Positions 1 to 8,626 of a stretch of DNA of 64,000 bases are shown piece by piece. This DNA comes from Microbacterium sp. MYb62. GTDB taxonomy: Bacteria; Actinomycetota; Actinomycetes; Actinomycetales; Microbacteriaceae. The DNA is taken from assembly GCF_002979475.1 (NCBI RefSeq), contig NZ_PCOY01000004.1, positions 62,001 through 126,000 of the forward strand, in the 5' to 3' direction. The position numbers and the translations under genes were made by a program. Each line of letters opens with the position of its first letter. Position 1 is the first letter of the stretch. Below the pieces are notes generated by a model. It saw only the letters and a program-made list of their open reading frames with translations, ran no database searches and had not been told where the DNA came from.

Positions 1-809
1 CATTCATCGGCGTCGGCCTTGTCGTGACCGAGGCGCAGCGCGCGCTCCAGCAGCTGCGTCGCCACCTCCTGATCGTCGACCTTGTCCTCGACCCGGGGCT
101 CTTCCACCTTCGGGGCGGATTTGGCGCGCGTGCGCTTCGGGGCGGTCTTCGGCTTCGCAGTCGCCTCGGCAGCTGCTTCGGTCACCGGTGCCGGAGGCTC
201 GACCGGGGGTGCCGCGACGGGGGAGACGACCGCCTTCGTGGGGCGCACGACGCCGGGCAGCGAGTCGTAGGACTCGAACTCGTCGCAGGCGGCGGCCAGC
301 GACTTGGCGGTCGAGCCCGACACCCCGACGCCGATCACATAGCGGCCGAGACGCTTGCAGCGCTGGGCCAGGGGCACATAGTCGCTGTCGCCGGCGACGA
401 TCACGACGTGCGTGAGGTCGGGCAGGCGGAACATGTCTTCGACCGCGTCGACGGCGAGCCGGATGTCGGCGCCGTTCTTCGCGTAGGCGGCGGCGGGGAA
501 GAGCTGCACGAGATCGACCGCTCGTGCCACGAGCTGCGAGCGGTACACGGCGTTGACGGGGGACGACCAGTCGGCGTAGGCCCGCGTGAGCACGAGTGTG
601 CCGAAGGAGGCGGCGTAGTCGATGATCGCGCCGACCTCGATCATCGCGCGGCTCAGCCGGTCGGTGACCTCCGGATCGTTCGGGTTCTCGCTGATCCGCT
701 GACGGTCCTTGCCGTAGGCGTTGCGTCCGTGCACACGGTCGTACCAGGAGATGACGATGTTGTCGAAGTCGAGGTAGACGGCGACGCGGGCATCGGTGGT
801 CTCGGCCAT
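1..809 (-). CDS. NYN-domain (PIN-like/LabA-type) protein, 3' end cut by window edge
   Basis: About 269 residues are visible and the C-terminus lies beyond the left edge. The first ~165 residues form an NYN domain, a PIN-like fold typical of predicted single-strand RNA nucleases. Acidic metal-site residues are visible in YLDFDN (Asp14, Asp16), in an internal GADIRLAVD segment and in GDSDYVPL near residue 142. After that comes an Ala/Pro/Lys-rich linker; relatives often carry a further C-terminal nucleic-acid-binding domain, which cannot be seen here. The ATG lies 2 nt after the stop of the upstream oxidoreductase on the same strand, so the two are probably co-transcribed. The fold is confident; RNase activity and substrate are inferred. 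Confidence 0.85.
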   Translation of the reverse strand, partial: MAETTDARVAVYLDFDNIVISWYDRVHGRNAYGKDRQRISENPNDPEVTDRLSRAMIEVGAIIDYAASFGTLVLTRAYADWSSPVNAVYRSQLVARAVDLVQLFPAAAYAKNGADIRLAVDAVEDMFRLPDLTHVVIVAGDSDYVPLAQRCKRLGRYVIGVGVSGSTAKSLAAACDEFESYDSLPGVVRPTKAVVSPVAAPPVEPPAPVTEAAAEATAKPKTAPKRTRAKSAPKVEEPRVEDKVDDQEVATQLLERALRLGHDKADADE

Positions 810-811
810 GA

Positions 812-1798
812 TCAGGCCTCCTCACGGGGGTAGCGGACGCCGATCTGCGCACGGATCTCGTCGAGCGTGCCCATGATGGCGACGCTCTCGGCGATCGGGA
901 GGATGTCGCCCTCGAGGATGCCGTCGCGCACCAGGCGCTCGGCGGCGAACGCCTGGTACTGCATGCCACGACCTTCGACCTGGGAGGAGTACTCCTCCTG
1001 CACCGTGCCGTCCGGCAGGACCACACGGAACGTCGTGGGGGCGTACCAGACCGTGTCGATCTCGATGCGCGCGGCGGTGCCGAGGATGCCGGCGACGTTG
1101 GGTCCCGCCGCTCGAGACGACGAGAGGCTGGTCGAGACGGCGCCACCCTCGTGCGTCATGACGGTGGCGACCTCGGCGTCGGCTCCCGTCTCGATGAGTC
1201 GCCCGACGGCACGGATCGTGGTCGGGGCGCCGAGGATGTCCCAGATGAAGGAGATCGGGTAGATGCCGAGGTCGAGCAGCGCACCGCCGCCGAGTTCGAG
1301 GGCGTTGAGACGGTGCGCGGGGTCGGAGGGCAGCAGCTGCGTGTGATCGGCGCTCACCGCGCGGATCTCGCCGAGGGCGCCCTCGGCGATCAGCTCACGG
1401 ATGCGGACCATGTGGGGCAGATACCGCGTCCACATCGCCTCCATCACCAGGAGACCCCGCTCCGCGGCGAGAGTCTGCAGATCATGCGCTTCGGCGGCAT
1501 TCAGGGTGAAGGCCTTCTCGGCGATCACATGCTTGCCGTTCTCGAGAGCGAGTCTGGCGTTCTCGTGGTGCATCGGGTGCGGAGTCGACACGTAGATGAT
1601 GTCGACGTCGGGGTCGGCGACCAGCGCCTCGTACGAGGGGTGCGCGTGGGCGATGTCGAAGCGGGCGGCGAAGGCATCGGCCGACTCCTGCGAGCGCGAT
1701 CCGACGGCCACGAGGTCGAGCCCTGCCGTTCGCAGATCGGACGCGAAAGCGCCGGCGATGCCGCCGGTCGCGAGGATTCCCCAACGAAGACCTGTCAT
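812..1798 (-). CDS. Gfo/Idh/MocA-family NAD(P)-dependent oxidoreductase
   Basis: This is a 328-residue cytoplasmic dehydrogenase. The N-terminal Rossmann fold begins at about residue 5 with GILATGGIAG, and the EKA variant of the family's EKP motif lies near residue 93 (HVIAEKAF). The second half is the usual alpha/beta substrate and dimerisation domain. Family members oxidise or reduce sugars, inositols, dihydrodiols or similar polyols; the substrate here cannot be predicted. A longer open frame extends upstream, but the ATG at 1798 lies 6 nt after a TACGCT hexamer, so I take it as a leaderless start. The gene runs into the NYN gene with a 2-nt gap. Confidence 0.9.
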   Translation of the reverse strand: MTGLRWGILATGGIAGAFASDLRTAGLDLVAVGSRSQESADAFAARFDIAHAHPSYEALVADPDVDIIYVSTPHPMHHENARLALENGKHVIAEKAFTLNAAEAHDLQTLAAERGLLVMEAMWTRYLPHMVRIRELIAEGALGEIRAVSADHTQLLPSDPAHRLNALELGGGALLDLGIYPISFIWDILGAPTTIRAVGRLIETGADAEVATVMTHEGGAVSTSLSSSRAAGPNVAGILGTAARIEIDTVWYAPTTFRVVLPDGTVQEEYSSQVEGRGMQYQAFAAERLVRDGILEGDILPIAESVAIMGTLDEIRAQIGVRYPREEA

Positions 1799-1804
1799 GG
1801 TCTC

Positions 1805-1810
1805 AGCGTA
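1805..1810 (-). promoter_or_regulatory. Leaderless -10 box of the Gfo/Idh/MocA gene
   Basis: TACGCT is followed by 6 nt and then the ATG at 1798, matching the TANNNT-N6-start arrangement seen repeatedly in this window. It places the transcription start at or next to the A of the ATG. Confidence 0.65.
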
Positions 1811-1890
1811 GGGGGTGCGGCGCGTGTGACCGACTGTTACATCCCGTGACGCCCGGCATCGGGCGCGTGGCAGCGGTGGGCGTCTGCTCC

Positions 1891-1896
1891 TACCGT
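1891..1896 (+). promoter_or_regulatory. Leaderless -10 box of the first LLM monooxygenase gene
   Basis: TACCGT lies 7 nt before the ATG at 1904. An in-frame GTG at 1895 overlaps this box and would be upstream of the expected transcript start, so ATG 1904 is preferred. Confidence 0.55.
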
Positions 1897-1903
1897 GACG
1901 GGC

Positions 1904-3301
1904 ATGACCGAACCCCTCATCATCGGCGCCATGGTGCGCACCCTGGGCGCGTATCCCTCGGGCTGGCGGCAGCGTGGTGCACACCGCGATCCCGCAGCCG
2001 ACGCCGACATCCTTCGGCACATCGCGCGCGAAGGGGAGGATGCGGGGCTCGACTACCTCTTCTTCGGCGATTGGCTCGCCACGGGGCCGGACCTGGAGTT
2101 CCGCGACCCGTACCTGCTGGCCCGCATCGATCCCGTGAGCGCCGTGCTGTTCCTCGCCGGTGTGACCTCGCGGATCGGTCTGATCGCCACGGTCAACACC
2201 ACCTACGCCGACCCCTACACGACAGCGCGTTCGCTGGCCTCCCTCGATGTGCTCACGCGTGGTCGTGCCGGCATCAACCTCGTCACGGGTGCGGAGCCGC
2301 GGGCCGCGGGCAACCACGGCAGGGACGCGCACGCCGACAACGAGACGCGCTACGACCGCGCGGAGGAATTCGTCGAGGCGCTGCGACGGCTCTGGGACTC
2401 GTGGGGGGAGGATGCCTGGATCGCGGACGCCGAGCGCGGTGTGCTCATCGATCCGGACGGCCTGCGTGCCGCCGACCTGCGGGGCACCCAGGTGCGGGTC
2501 TCCGGACCGCTCAACGTGGCTCGTCCCCCGCAGGGGCAGATCCCGATCGTGCATGCCGGCACGTCGCCGCGGTCACGGGCGCTCGCGGCCACCGAGGCCG
2601 ACCTCGCGCTGACCGCCGCGCCGACCTTGGCCGACGCGATCACCACGCGCCGGATCCTCCGGGACATCGCAGCGGAGGCCGGAAGGGCACCGGACGCGCT
2701 GAAGGTGATCGCCCCCGTGCTCCCGGTCGTCGCCGATACGGATGCCGATGCGCGCCGCATCGTGGAGCGCCTGCTCGCACTGGTGCCGCTCGCCGAAGGG
2801 CATCAGGCGGCCCGGACGGCCTTCCCGCCGAACCGGACCGTCGGTGCGCTCGCCGACGCGCTGGAGGTCGCGGCGGACGACACGCTGCGTTCCGCTGCCT
2901 TCGACGCGCCGGTGACCGCCGCGGAGGCGCGGCGACTGGGTGAGGGCGGCGAGGCATTGATCGAGCGGCTCGCCCGCATCGCAGGGCTGCGCGTCGCGGG
3001 GTCGGGGATCGGGAGCGACGACCCCCTCACCTGGCGGCACCTCGTCGCGGCGAACGCGGTGCCCGGCGCCTTCGTCGTGGGCGACGCCGGCACGATCGCG
3101 GACCACTTCGAGACCTGGCGGGACGAGGGGGCAGCGGACGGCTTCAACGTCCTGTCGGCGTTCCAGCCCGCGCAGTTCGAGGCATTCACGCGCGGCGCTG
3201 CGCCCGAGCTGCGCCGCCGAGGGCTGCTGCGAGACGCGGACGAGGGCCAGGGGGCGACGCTCCACGACCGCCTGCGTATTTCTTCGTATGTCGACGCGTG
3301 A
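1904..3301 (+). CDS. LLM-class flavin-dependent monooxygenase, NtaA/SnaA/DszA type
   Basis: The 465-residue product belongs to the bacterial luciferase-like superfamily, in the branch of nitrilotriacetate, pristinamycin IIA and dibenzothiophene-sulfone monooxygenases. These use FMNH2 from a separate reductase to oxygenate small substrates. Supporting features are the NLVTGAEPRAAGN region, followed by the ERYDRAEEF-like helix typical of this branch (here TRYDRAEEF), and a C-terminal segment GDAGTIADHFETW that closes the barrel. It precedes an ABC importer and a second LLM enzyme, suggesting it attacks the imported compound. No flavin reductase is in this cluster; an FMN reductase gene lies at 19.6 kb. 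The substrate is unknown. Confidence 0.9.
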   Translation: MTEPLIIGAMVRTLGAYPSGWRQRGAHRDPAADADILRHIAREGEDAGLDYLFFGDWLATGPDLEFRDPYLLARIDPVSAVLFLAGVTSRIGLIATVNTTYADPYTTARSLASLDVLTRGRAGINLVTGAEPRAAGNHGRDAHADNETRYDRAEEFVEALRRLWDSWGEDAWIADAERGVLIDPDGLRAADLRGTQVRVSGPLNVARPPQGQIPIVHAGTSPRSRALAATEADLALTAAPTLADAITTRRILRDIAAEAGRAPDALKVIAPVLPVVADTDADARRIVERLLALVPLAEGHQAARTAFPPNRTVGALADALEVAADDTLRSAAFDAPVTAAEARRLGEGGEALIERLARIAGLRVAGSGIGSDDPLTWRHLVAANAVPGAFVVGDAGTIADHFETWRDEGAADGFNVLSAFQPAQFEAFTRGAAPELRRRGLLRDADEGQGATLHDRLRISSYVDA

Positions 3302-3362
3302 CCACGGGCGTCGTCGCGCGACATCCGGAGTCCGTCGCGTCGCGCCGAGGCATCGCCGATTC

Positions 3363-3368
3363 CTACCG
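3363..3368 (+). promoter_or_regulatory. Possible -10 box for the ABC transporter/monooxygenase operon
   Basis: TACCGT is followed by no start codon at 6 nt, so any transcript from here would have a leader of about 75-80 nt before ATG 3453. No convincing -35 element is visible. The leader carries a tandem 14-bp duplication at 3408-3435. Confidence 0.35.
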
Positions 3369-3407
3369 TGAAGACACCACGACCACAGCAACGCATCTGA
3401 GAACACC

Positions 3408-3435
3408 GCACCGCACCCGAAGCACCGCACCCGAA
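3408..3435 (+). repeat. Perfect tandem duplication of a 14-bp unit
   Basis: GCACCGCACCCGAA occurs twice back to back (3408-3421 and 3422-3435) in the leader just before the ribosome-binding site GGAGG of the substrate-binding protein gene. It may be a slippage product or part of an RNA leader; no function is evident. Confidence 0.8.
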
Positions 3436-3452
3436 ACCTGGAGGCCCTCCCC

Positions 3453-5087
3453 ATGAACCGTCGTCTCATCCGCGCTGCCGCCGTGGCGCTCCCGCTCATC
3501 CTCGCGGGAAGCCTCGCCGCCTGCGCATCGACCCCGGCTCCGGCGAACTCGCCCGCCGAAGCCGGAGACCCCGTCACGGGAGGGACGCTCACCTACCTCG
3601 AGCACCAGGCGTACACGAACCTGTATCCGCCGCAGGCCGGTTTCTACCCCAACGGCGGCATCGTCAACAACATCGCGGCCCGCCTCACCTGGCAGAACCC
3701 GGACACGCTCGAGATCGAACCGTGGATCGCCTCCGACTGGACGGTGAACGACGACGCCACCGAGTACACGTTCAATCTGAACGCCGACGTCACGTTCTCG
3801 GACGGCACGGTGCTCGACGCCGCTGCCGTGAAGAAGAACTTCGACACGTACGGCCTGGGCGACGCGGAACGCGGCCTCACCGTCTCCGAGGCGATCAACA
3901 ACTACGAAGGCAGCGAGGTGGTCGACGAGGACACCGTGACCTTCCGCTTCACGGCCCCGTCGCCCGGGTTCCTGCAGGCGACCTCGACCATCAACTCCGG
4001 CCTGCTGTCGCCGGAGACGCTCGACGGCACGATCGAGGACTTCGGCGCGGGCAACGCCGCCGAGATCATCGGATCCGGTCCGTTCACGGTCACGGGCGAG
4101 AAGCTGGGCACCGAGTACACGCTCACCGCCCGTGACGACTACGAGTGGGGTCCCGACAGCGTGGACAACGACGGACGCCCCTACCTCGACGCCGTGCACG
4201 TGCTGATCACGCCCGAGGACTCGGTGCGCATCGGGTCGCTCCTCGCCGGCCAGGCCGACTACGTCCGCTACGTCCAGGCATTCGACGAGGACCGCGTCGA
4301 GAGCGCCGGCTTCACGCTCTACGCCCCGCAGACCCGCGGCGTGAACAACTCGATCGCCCTTCGCCCCGAGAACCCGCTGCTCGCCGACATCCGTGTCCGA
4401 CAGGCGATCATCGCCGCCGTGAACGCGCAGGAGGTCGTCGACACGCTCTTCACCGAGAACTACCCGGTGGCGACGTCGGTGCTGTCCTCCCAGGCGGTCG
4501 GGTACAAGGACGAGTCCGCGCACTACGAGTACGACCCGAAGAAGGCCGAGGATCTGCTCGACGAGGCCGGATGGAAGCCCGGCTCCGACGGCATCCGCGA
4601 AAAGGACGGGGAGCGGCTGTCGATCACGGTCTACGAGGCCAAGCCGCAGCCGCTGTCGAAGCAGTCGCTCGAGCTCGTCGCCCAGCAGCTGGCGAAGGTG
4701 GGCGTGGAGCTCTCCGTCAAGCCGGGCGACGCCGGCAGCGCGGCCGAGGACACCCGCGACCCGCTGAAGACCGGCTTCTACCACTCGATGGTCGGACGGG
4801 CGGATCTCGACGTGATCAAGAGCCAGTACTTCACGAAGAACCGCGACGTGCTCATCTCGCAGGATGCGAAGCTCGATGAACTGCTCCTCGCCGTGGCCTC
4901 CGAGCCCGACGCCGACAAGCGCATCGCCGCATCGCAGGCCGTGCAGGACTACATCGCGGAGCAGGCGTACGTGATCCCGCTGTTCGAGGAGCCGCAGGTG
5001 TACGGCACCGCGACCTACGTGCACGGCGTCGCCTTCGAGTCGGTGGGGCGTCCGACGTTCTCCGGCGTGTGGCTCGCCGAGCACTGA
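3453..5087 (+). CDS. ABC transporter substrate-binding lipoprotein (SBP family 5, DppA-like)
   Basis: The 544-residue product has a lipoprotein signal peptide with lipobox LAAC (Cys24) and the extended fold of peptide/nickel-type binding proteins; 500-550 residues is usual. It would be lipid-anchored outside the membrane and deliver substrate to the permeases encoded directly downstream. Because the following genes match the luciferase-like and CMD/peroxidase families that travel with the KPN_01854-type binding protein, it may belong to that subfamily rather than being a true dipeptide binder; this is from family memory, not a search. The start is supported by GGAGG about 9 nt upstream. Confidence 0.9.
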   Translation: MNRRLIRAAAVALPLILAGSLAACASTPAPANSPAEAGDPVTGGTLTYLEHQAYTNLYPPQAGFYPNGGIVNNIAARLTWQNPDTLEIEPWIASDWTVNDDATEYTFNLNADVTFSDGTVLDAAAVKKNFDTYGLGDAERGLTVSEAINNYEGSEVVDEDTVTFRFTAPSPGFLQATSTINSGLLSPETLDGTIEDFGAGNAAEIIGSGPFTVTGEKLGTEYTLTARDDYEWGPDSVDNDGRPYLDAVHVLITPEDSVRIGSLLAGQADYVRYVQAFDEDRVESAGFTLYAPQTRGVNNSIALRPENPLLADIRVRQAIIAAVNAQEVVDTLFTENYPVATSVLSSQAVGYKDESAHYEYDPKKAEDLLDEAGWKPGSDGIREKDGERLSITVYEAKPQPLSKQSLELVAQQLAKVGVELSVKPGDAGSAAEDTRDPLKTGFYHSMVGRADLDVIKSQYFTKNRDVLISQDAKLDELLLAVASEPDADKRIAASQAVQDYIAEQAYVIPLFEEPQVYGTATYVHGVAFESVGRPTFSGVWLAEH

Positions 5088-5103
5088 GCGGCATGGTGCT
5101 TCG

Positions 5104-6084
5104 ATGACGTTCGTCCTCCGACGAGCCGGGCAGGCCGCGATCGTTCTGATCGCGGCCTTCACGGCCACCTTCTTCCTTCTGCAGCTGCTGCCGGGCGATG
5201 CGATCCTGATCAAGTTCTCCGACCCCAGCCTCGGGCTGTCGCCGGATCAGCTCGACAGCATCCGCGCCACGTACGGTGCGGATCTGCCCTGGTGGGAGCA
5301 GTACGTCCACGCCGGCCTGGGCTTCCTCGCGGGGGACTTCGGCTTCTCGACGCAGTTCGGCACACCGGTGCTGACGATGCTCGCCGAGGCGCTCCCCGCG
5401 ACGCTGCTGCTGGCATCGCTCGGACTCGTCGTCGCCCTGCTGCTGGCGATCCTCATCGCCGGGCTCTCCTCGCTCGCGTCGTTCGCCTGGCTGCGCGACG
5501 GCCTCCGCCAGGTACCGGGTCTGTTCGTGGCTGTGCCGGTCTTCTGGCTCGGCATCCTGCTCATCCAGGTCTTCTCGTTCGGGCTCGGCTGGGTGCCGAT
5601 CGTCGGGGCCGACCCCGTGAGCGGTCTCATCCTTCCCGTGCTGACTCTCGCCGTGCCGATCTCGGCGCCCCTGGCGCAGGTGCTGGTGCGCGCGATCGAC
5701 CAGGTGCAGGCGCAGCCGTTCGTCACGGTGGTCCGCGCGAAGGGCGCTCCGCCGCTCTGGGTGCTCACGCGCTCGGTCGCCCGCAACGCCGCCGTGCCGA
5801 CCCTGACCATCGCCGGCGTGCTGTTCGGCGAGCTCGTCGGCGGTGCGGTCGTCACCGAGACCGTGTTCGGACGCACCGGCATCGGACGTCTGACCGAGCA
5901 GGCCGTGGCGAACCAGGACATCCCGGTGCTGCAGGGGGTCGTGCTGCTCTCGGCGCTCGGGTTCGTGATCATCAGCTTCACGGTCGACCTCGTCACCCCG
6001 CTCATCGACCCGCGTCAGCGCACGGTCGCCCGATCGACCGCATCGCCCCCCGCGCGACGCGCACCCCAGGAGGTGGCAGCATGA
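5104..6084 (+). CDS. ABC transporter permease, DppB-like
   Basis: A 326-residue integral membrane protein with an N-terminal transmembrane helix, a periplasmic loop containing the DLPWWEQYVH stretch, and about five further helices. The cytoplasmic EAA-like loop (VVRAKGAPPLWVLTRSVARNA) docks on the ATPase, and the FGRTGIGRLTEQAV segment is typical of DppB-type subunits. It forms the channel with the next gene. The gene starts 16 nt after the binding-protein stop, and its stop overlaps the next ATG by 4 nt, so translation is coupled. Confidence 0.92.
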   Translation: MTFVLRRAGQAAIVLIAAFTATFFLLQLLPGDAILIKFSDPSLGLSPDQLDSIRATYGADLPWWEQYVHAGLGFLAGDFGFSTQFGTPVLTMLAEALPATLLLASLGLVVALLLAILIAGLSSLASFAWLRDGLRQVPGLFVAVPVFWLGILLIQVFSFGLGWVPIVGADPVSGLILPVLTLAVPISAPLAQVLVRAIDQVQAQPFVTVVRAKGAPPLWVLTRSVARNAAVPTLTIAGVLFGELVGGAVVTETVFGRTGIGRLTEQAVANQDIPVLQGVVLLSALGFVIISFTVDLVTPLIDPRQRTVARSTASPPARRAPQEVAA

Positions 6085-6977
6085 CCGCTCCCGTGATCGC
6101 CGAGACGAGCGTGGAGCCCGAACTCGTGCCTTCGCCGGTCGTCCACGAGCACGCGCCGGCGCTTCGCCGCCGTCGTGGACTGCGCGGTCGCGCCTGGGGG
6201 CTGTACCTGGCCTTCGCCGTGGTGACCCTCGCCGTGCTGTGGGCGGTCATCCCCGGCGTCTTCGCGCCCGGCGATCCCCTCACGGGCATACCGGCCGACA
6301 AACTGCTGCCGCCGAGCGCCGCCCACTGGTTCGGCACCGACACCCTCGGCCGCGACCTGTTCGGTCGTGTCGTGCACGGCGCCGTGCACTCGCTGTCGGG
6401 CGCGCTCATCGCCGTCACGGTCGGCCTCGCCCTCGGCACCGTTCTCGGACTCATCGGCGGCGCGGTCGGCGGTGTCGTCGACGACGTCCTGATGCGGGTC
6501 GTCGACGTGCTGCTCGCGATCCCCGGGCTCCTCCTGTCGCTGTCGGTGATCATCCTGCTCGGATTCGGCACGGTGAACGCCGCGCTCGCCGTGGGCCTCG
6601 GCAGCGTCGCCGCGTTCGCCCGCCTGATGCGCGCCGAGGTCGCCCGCGTGCGGCGCACCGAGTACGTCGAGGCGGCCTTCGGCAGCGGCGCCACGTTCTT
6701 CGCAGTGCTGCGTCGGCACGTGCTGCCCAACTCCCTCACGCCGATCGTGGCTCTCGCCGCGCTGCAGTTCGGTACCGCGATCCTGGCGATCTCGACGCTC
6801 GGGTTCCTCGGATACGGCGCTCCGCCGCCCACCCCGGAGTGGGGTCTGCTCATCGCGGAGGGACGCAACTACGTCGGCACGGCCTGGTGGCTGACGGCTC
6901 TTCCCGGTCTCGTCGTCGTCGCGGTCGTCCTCAGCGCCAACCGCATCAGCCACCGCATCGGAAGGGGCACACGATGA
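6081..6977 (+). CDS. ABC transporter permease, DppC-like
   Basis: A 298-residue inner-membrane subunit. After a ~45-residue cytoplasmic tail come a first transmembrane helix, the diagnostic HWFGTDTLGRDLFGRV motif of DppC/OppC proteins, and five more helices with the EAA-like loop around EAAFGSGATFFAVLRRHVLP. It pairs with the preceding permease. Its ATG overlaps the upstream stop (ATGA) and its own stop overlaps the ATPase start in the same way. A longer open frame upstream is only the shadow of the previous gene. Confidence 0.92.
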   Translation: MTAPVIAETSVEPELVPSPVVHEHAPALRRRRGLRGRAWGLYLAFAVVTLAVLWAVIPGVFAPGDPLTGIPADKLLPPSAAHWFGTDTLGRDLFGRVVHGAVHSLSGALIAVTVGLALGTVLGLIGGAVGGVVDDVLMRVVDVLLAIPGLLLSLSVIILLGFGTVNAALAVGLGSVAAFARLMRAEVARVRRTEYVEAAFGSGATFFAVLRRHVLPNSLTPIVALAALQFGTAILAISTLGFLGYGAPPPTPEWGLLIAEGRNYVGTAWWLTALPGLVVVAVVLSANRISHRIGRGTR

Positions 6978-8626
6978 GCGTTCTCGCAGCGACCGATCTG
7001 CGGATCTCCTACGGCGGACGGGAAGTCGTGCACGGCATCTCGTTCGAGATCGGCGAGGGGGAGACACTCGCGCTCGTCGGGGAGTCGGGATCCGGCAAAT
7101 CGACGACCGCCCACGCGCTCCTCGGTCTCCTCCCGGACGGCGGCAGAGTCGATGGAGGACGGGTCGTGCTCGGCGACCTCGACATCTCCGGATGGTCCGA
7201 TCGTGCTCTGCGCGGTATCCGCGGTGCGGAGATCGGCCTGGTGCCGCAGGACCCGACGACCTCCCTCGACCCGGTGCGTCCGATCGGCGCGCAGGTCGAG
7301 GAGATCCTGCGTCTGCACGGGCACCGCGACCGCCGCTCGCGCCGTGCGCGGGCGATCGAGCTGCTCGACCGCGTCGGCATCGACGATCCCGACCTGCGGG
7401 CCCGCCAGTATCCGCACGAACTCTCCGGCGGCATGCGCCAGCGCGTACTGATCGCCACCGCGATCGCCCTGCGGCCTCGTCTGCTCATCGCCGATGAACC
7501 GACCAGCGCCCTCGACGCCACGGTGCAGCGCAAGGTGCTGGACCTGCTGGACGAGCTGCAGCGCGAGGAGGGGACCAGCATCCTGCTCGTGACGCACGAT
7601 CTCGGTGTCGCCGCGGACCGCGCGGAACGGCTCGTCGTTCTCAAGGACGGTCGGATCGTCGAACAGGGGCGGAGCGAGGCGATCCTCGCCGCGCCGTCCG
7701 ACGCCTACACGCGGCAACTGCTCGCGGACGCTCCGGCGTTCGCGACCGGGTTCCGTCGCCCCGAGGTGCCGCCCTTCCTCCGCGACGCCTCAGCGGTGGC
7801 GGCGGAGAACCCCTATGCGATCGTCGCCGAAGGGCTCGTGAAGGAGTTCCGCGTCGCCGGGCGCGAACGTTTCCGTGCCGTCGACGACGTGTCCTTCCGG
7901 GTGCGCAAGGGAACCACGCACGCGCTCGTGGGGGAATCGGGATCGGGGAAGACCACCACGGCGCGGCTGATCACGCGCTTCCACCAGCCGGATGCCGGGA
8001 CCATCGTCGTCGCGGGCGAAGAGGTGACCCATGCCAAGCGCGAGCAGCTGCGCGCTCTGCGCCGGCGCATCCAGCTCGTCTATCAGAACCCGTTCGCCTC
8101 CCTGGATCCGCGGCAGCAGATCATCGACATCGTGGCGGAGCCGCTGCAGAACTTCCATGTCGGCTCGCGCACCGAGCGCAGGGATCGTGCCCTCGCACTC
8201 CTGGACCGCGTCTCGCTTCCGGCCGACGTCGCCCGGCGCACGCCGCGCGAGCTCTCGGGGGGACAGCGGCAGCGCGTCGCGATCGCCAGGGCGCTCGCGA
8301 TCGACCCGGAGATCGTGGTTCTCGACGAGGCGGTGTCGGCACTCGATGTGACCGTGCAGGCGCGCATCCTCGAGCTGCTCACCTCGCTGCAGGCCGAGCT
8401 CGGACTCACCTACCTGTTCATCTCGCACGACCTCGCGGTGGTGCGCAGGATCAGCCACACGGTCTCGGTGATGCGCCGCGGCCGCATCGTGGAGGAAGGG
8501 CAGACCGAAGACCTCTTCCGCGCCCCGCAGCACGACTACACCCGGGAGCTGCTCGCCGCGGTCCCCGGCACCGGAGAGCCCTCGAACGCTCGAGAGCTCT
8601 CGCACACCAGAGAGGTTCCCGCATGA
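6974..8626 (+). CDS. Fused tandem ABC ATPase (DppD-DppF type)
   Basis: This 550-residue cytoplasmic protein holds both nucleotide-binding domains of the importer in one chain. Domain 1 has Walker A GESGSGKS at residues 36-43 and signature LSGGMRQR near 150. Domain 2 has Walker A GESGSGKT near 320 and signature LSGGQRQR near 427. In most peptide transporters these are two proteins (DppD and DppF); the fused form is common in Actinobacteria. It powers uptake by the two permeases upstream. It overlaps its neighbours by 4 nt on both sides, tying the transporter to the downstream enzymes in one operon. Confidence 0.92.
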   Translation: MSVLAATDLRISYGGREVVHGISFEIGEGETLALVGESGSGKSTTAHALLGLLPDGGRVDGGRVVLGDLDISGWSDRALRGIRGAEIGLVPQDPTTSLDPVRPIGAQVEEILRLHGHRDRRSRRARAIELLDRVGIDDPDLRARQYPHELSGGMRQRVLIATAIALRPRLLIADEPTSALDATVQRKVLDLLDELQREEGTSILLVTHDLGVAADRAERLVVLKDGRIVEQGRSEAILAAPSDAYTRQLLADAPAFATGFRRPEVPPFLRDASAVAAENPYAIVAEGLVKEFRVAGRERFRAVDDVSFRVRKGTTHALVGESGSGKTTTARLITRFHQPDAGTIVVAGEEVTHAKREQLRALRRRIQLVYQNPFASLDPRQQIIDIVAEPLQNFHVGSRTERRDRALALLDRVSLPADVARRTPRELSGGQRQRVAIARALAIDPEIVVLDEAVSALDVTVQARILELLTSLQAELGLTYLFISHDLAVVRRISHTVSVMRRGRIVEEGQTEDLFRAPQHDYTRELLAAVPGTGEPSNARELSHTREVPA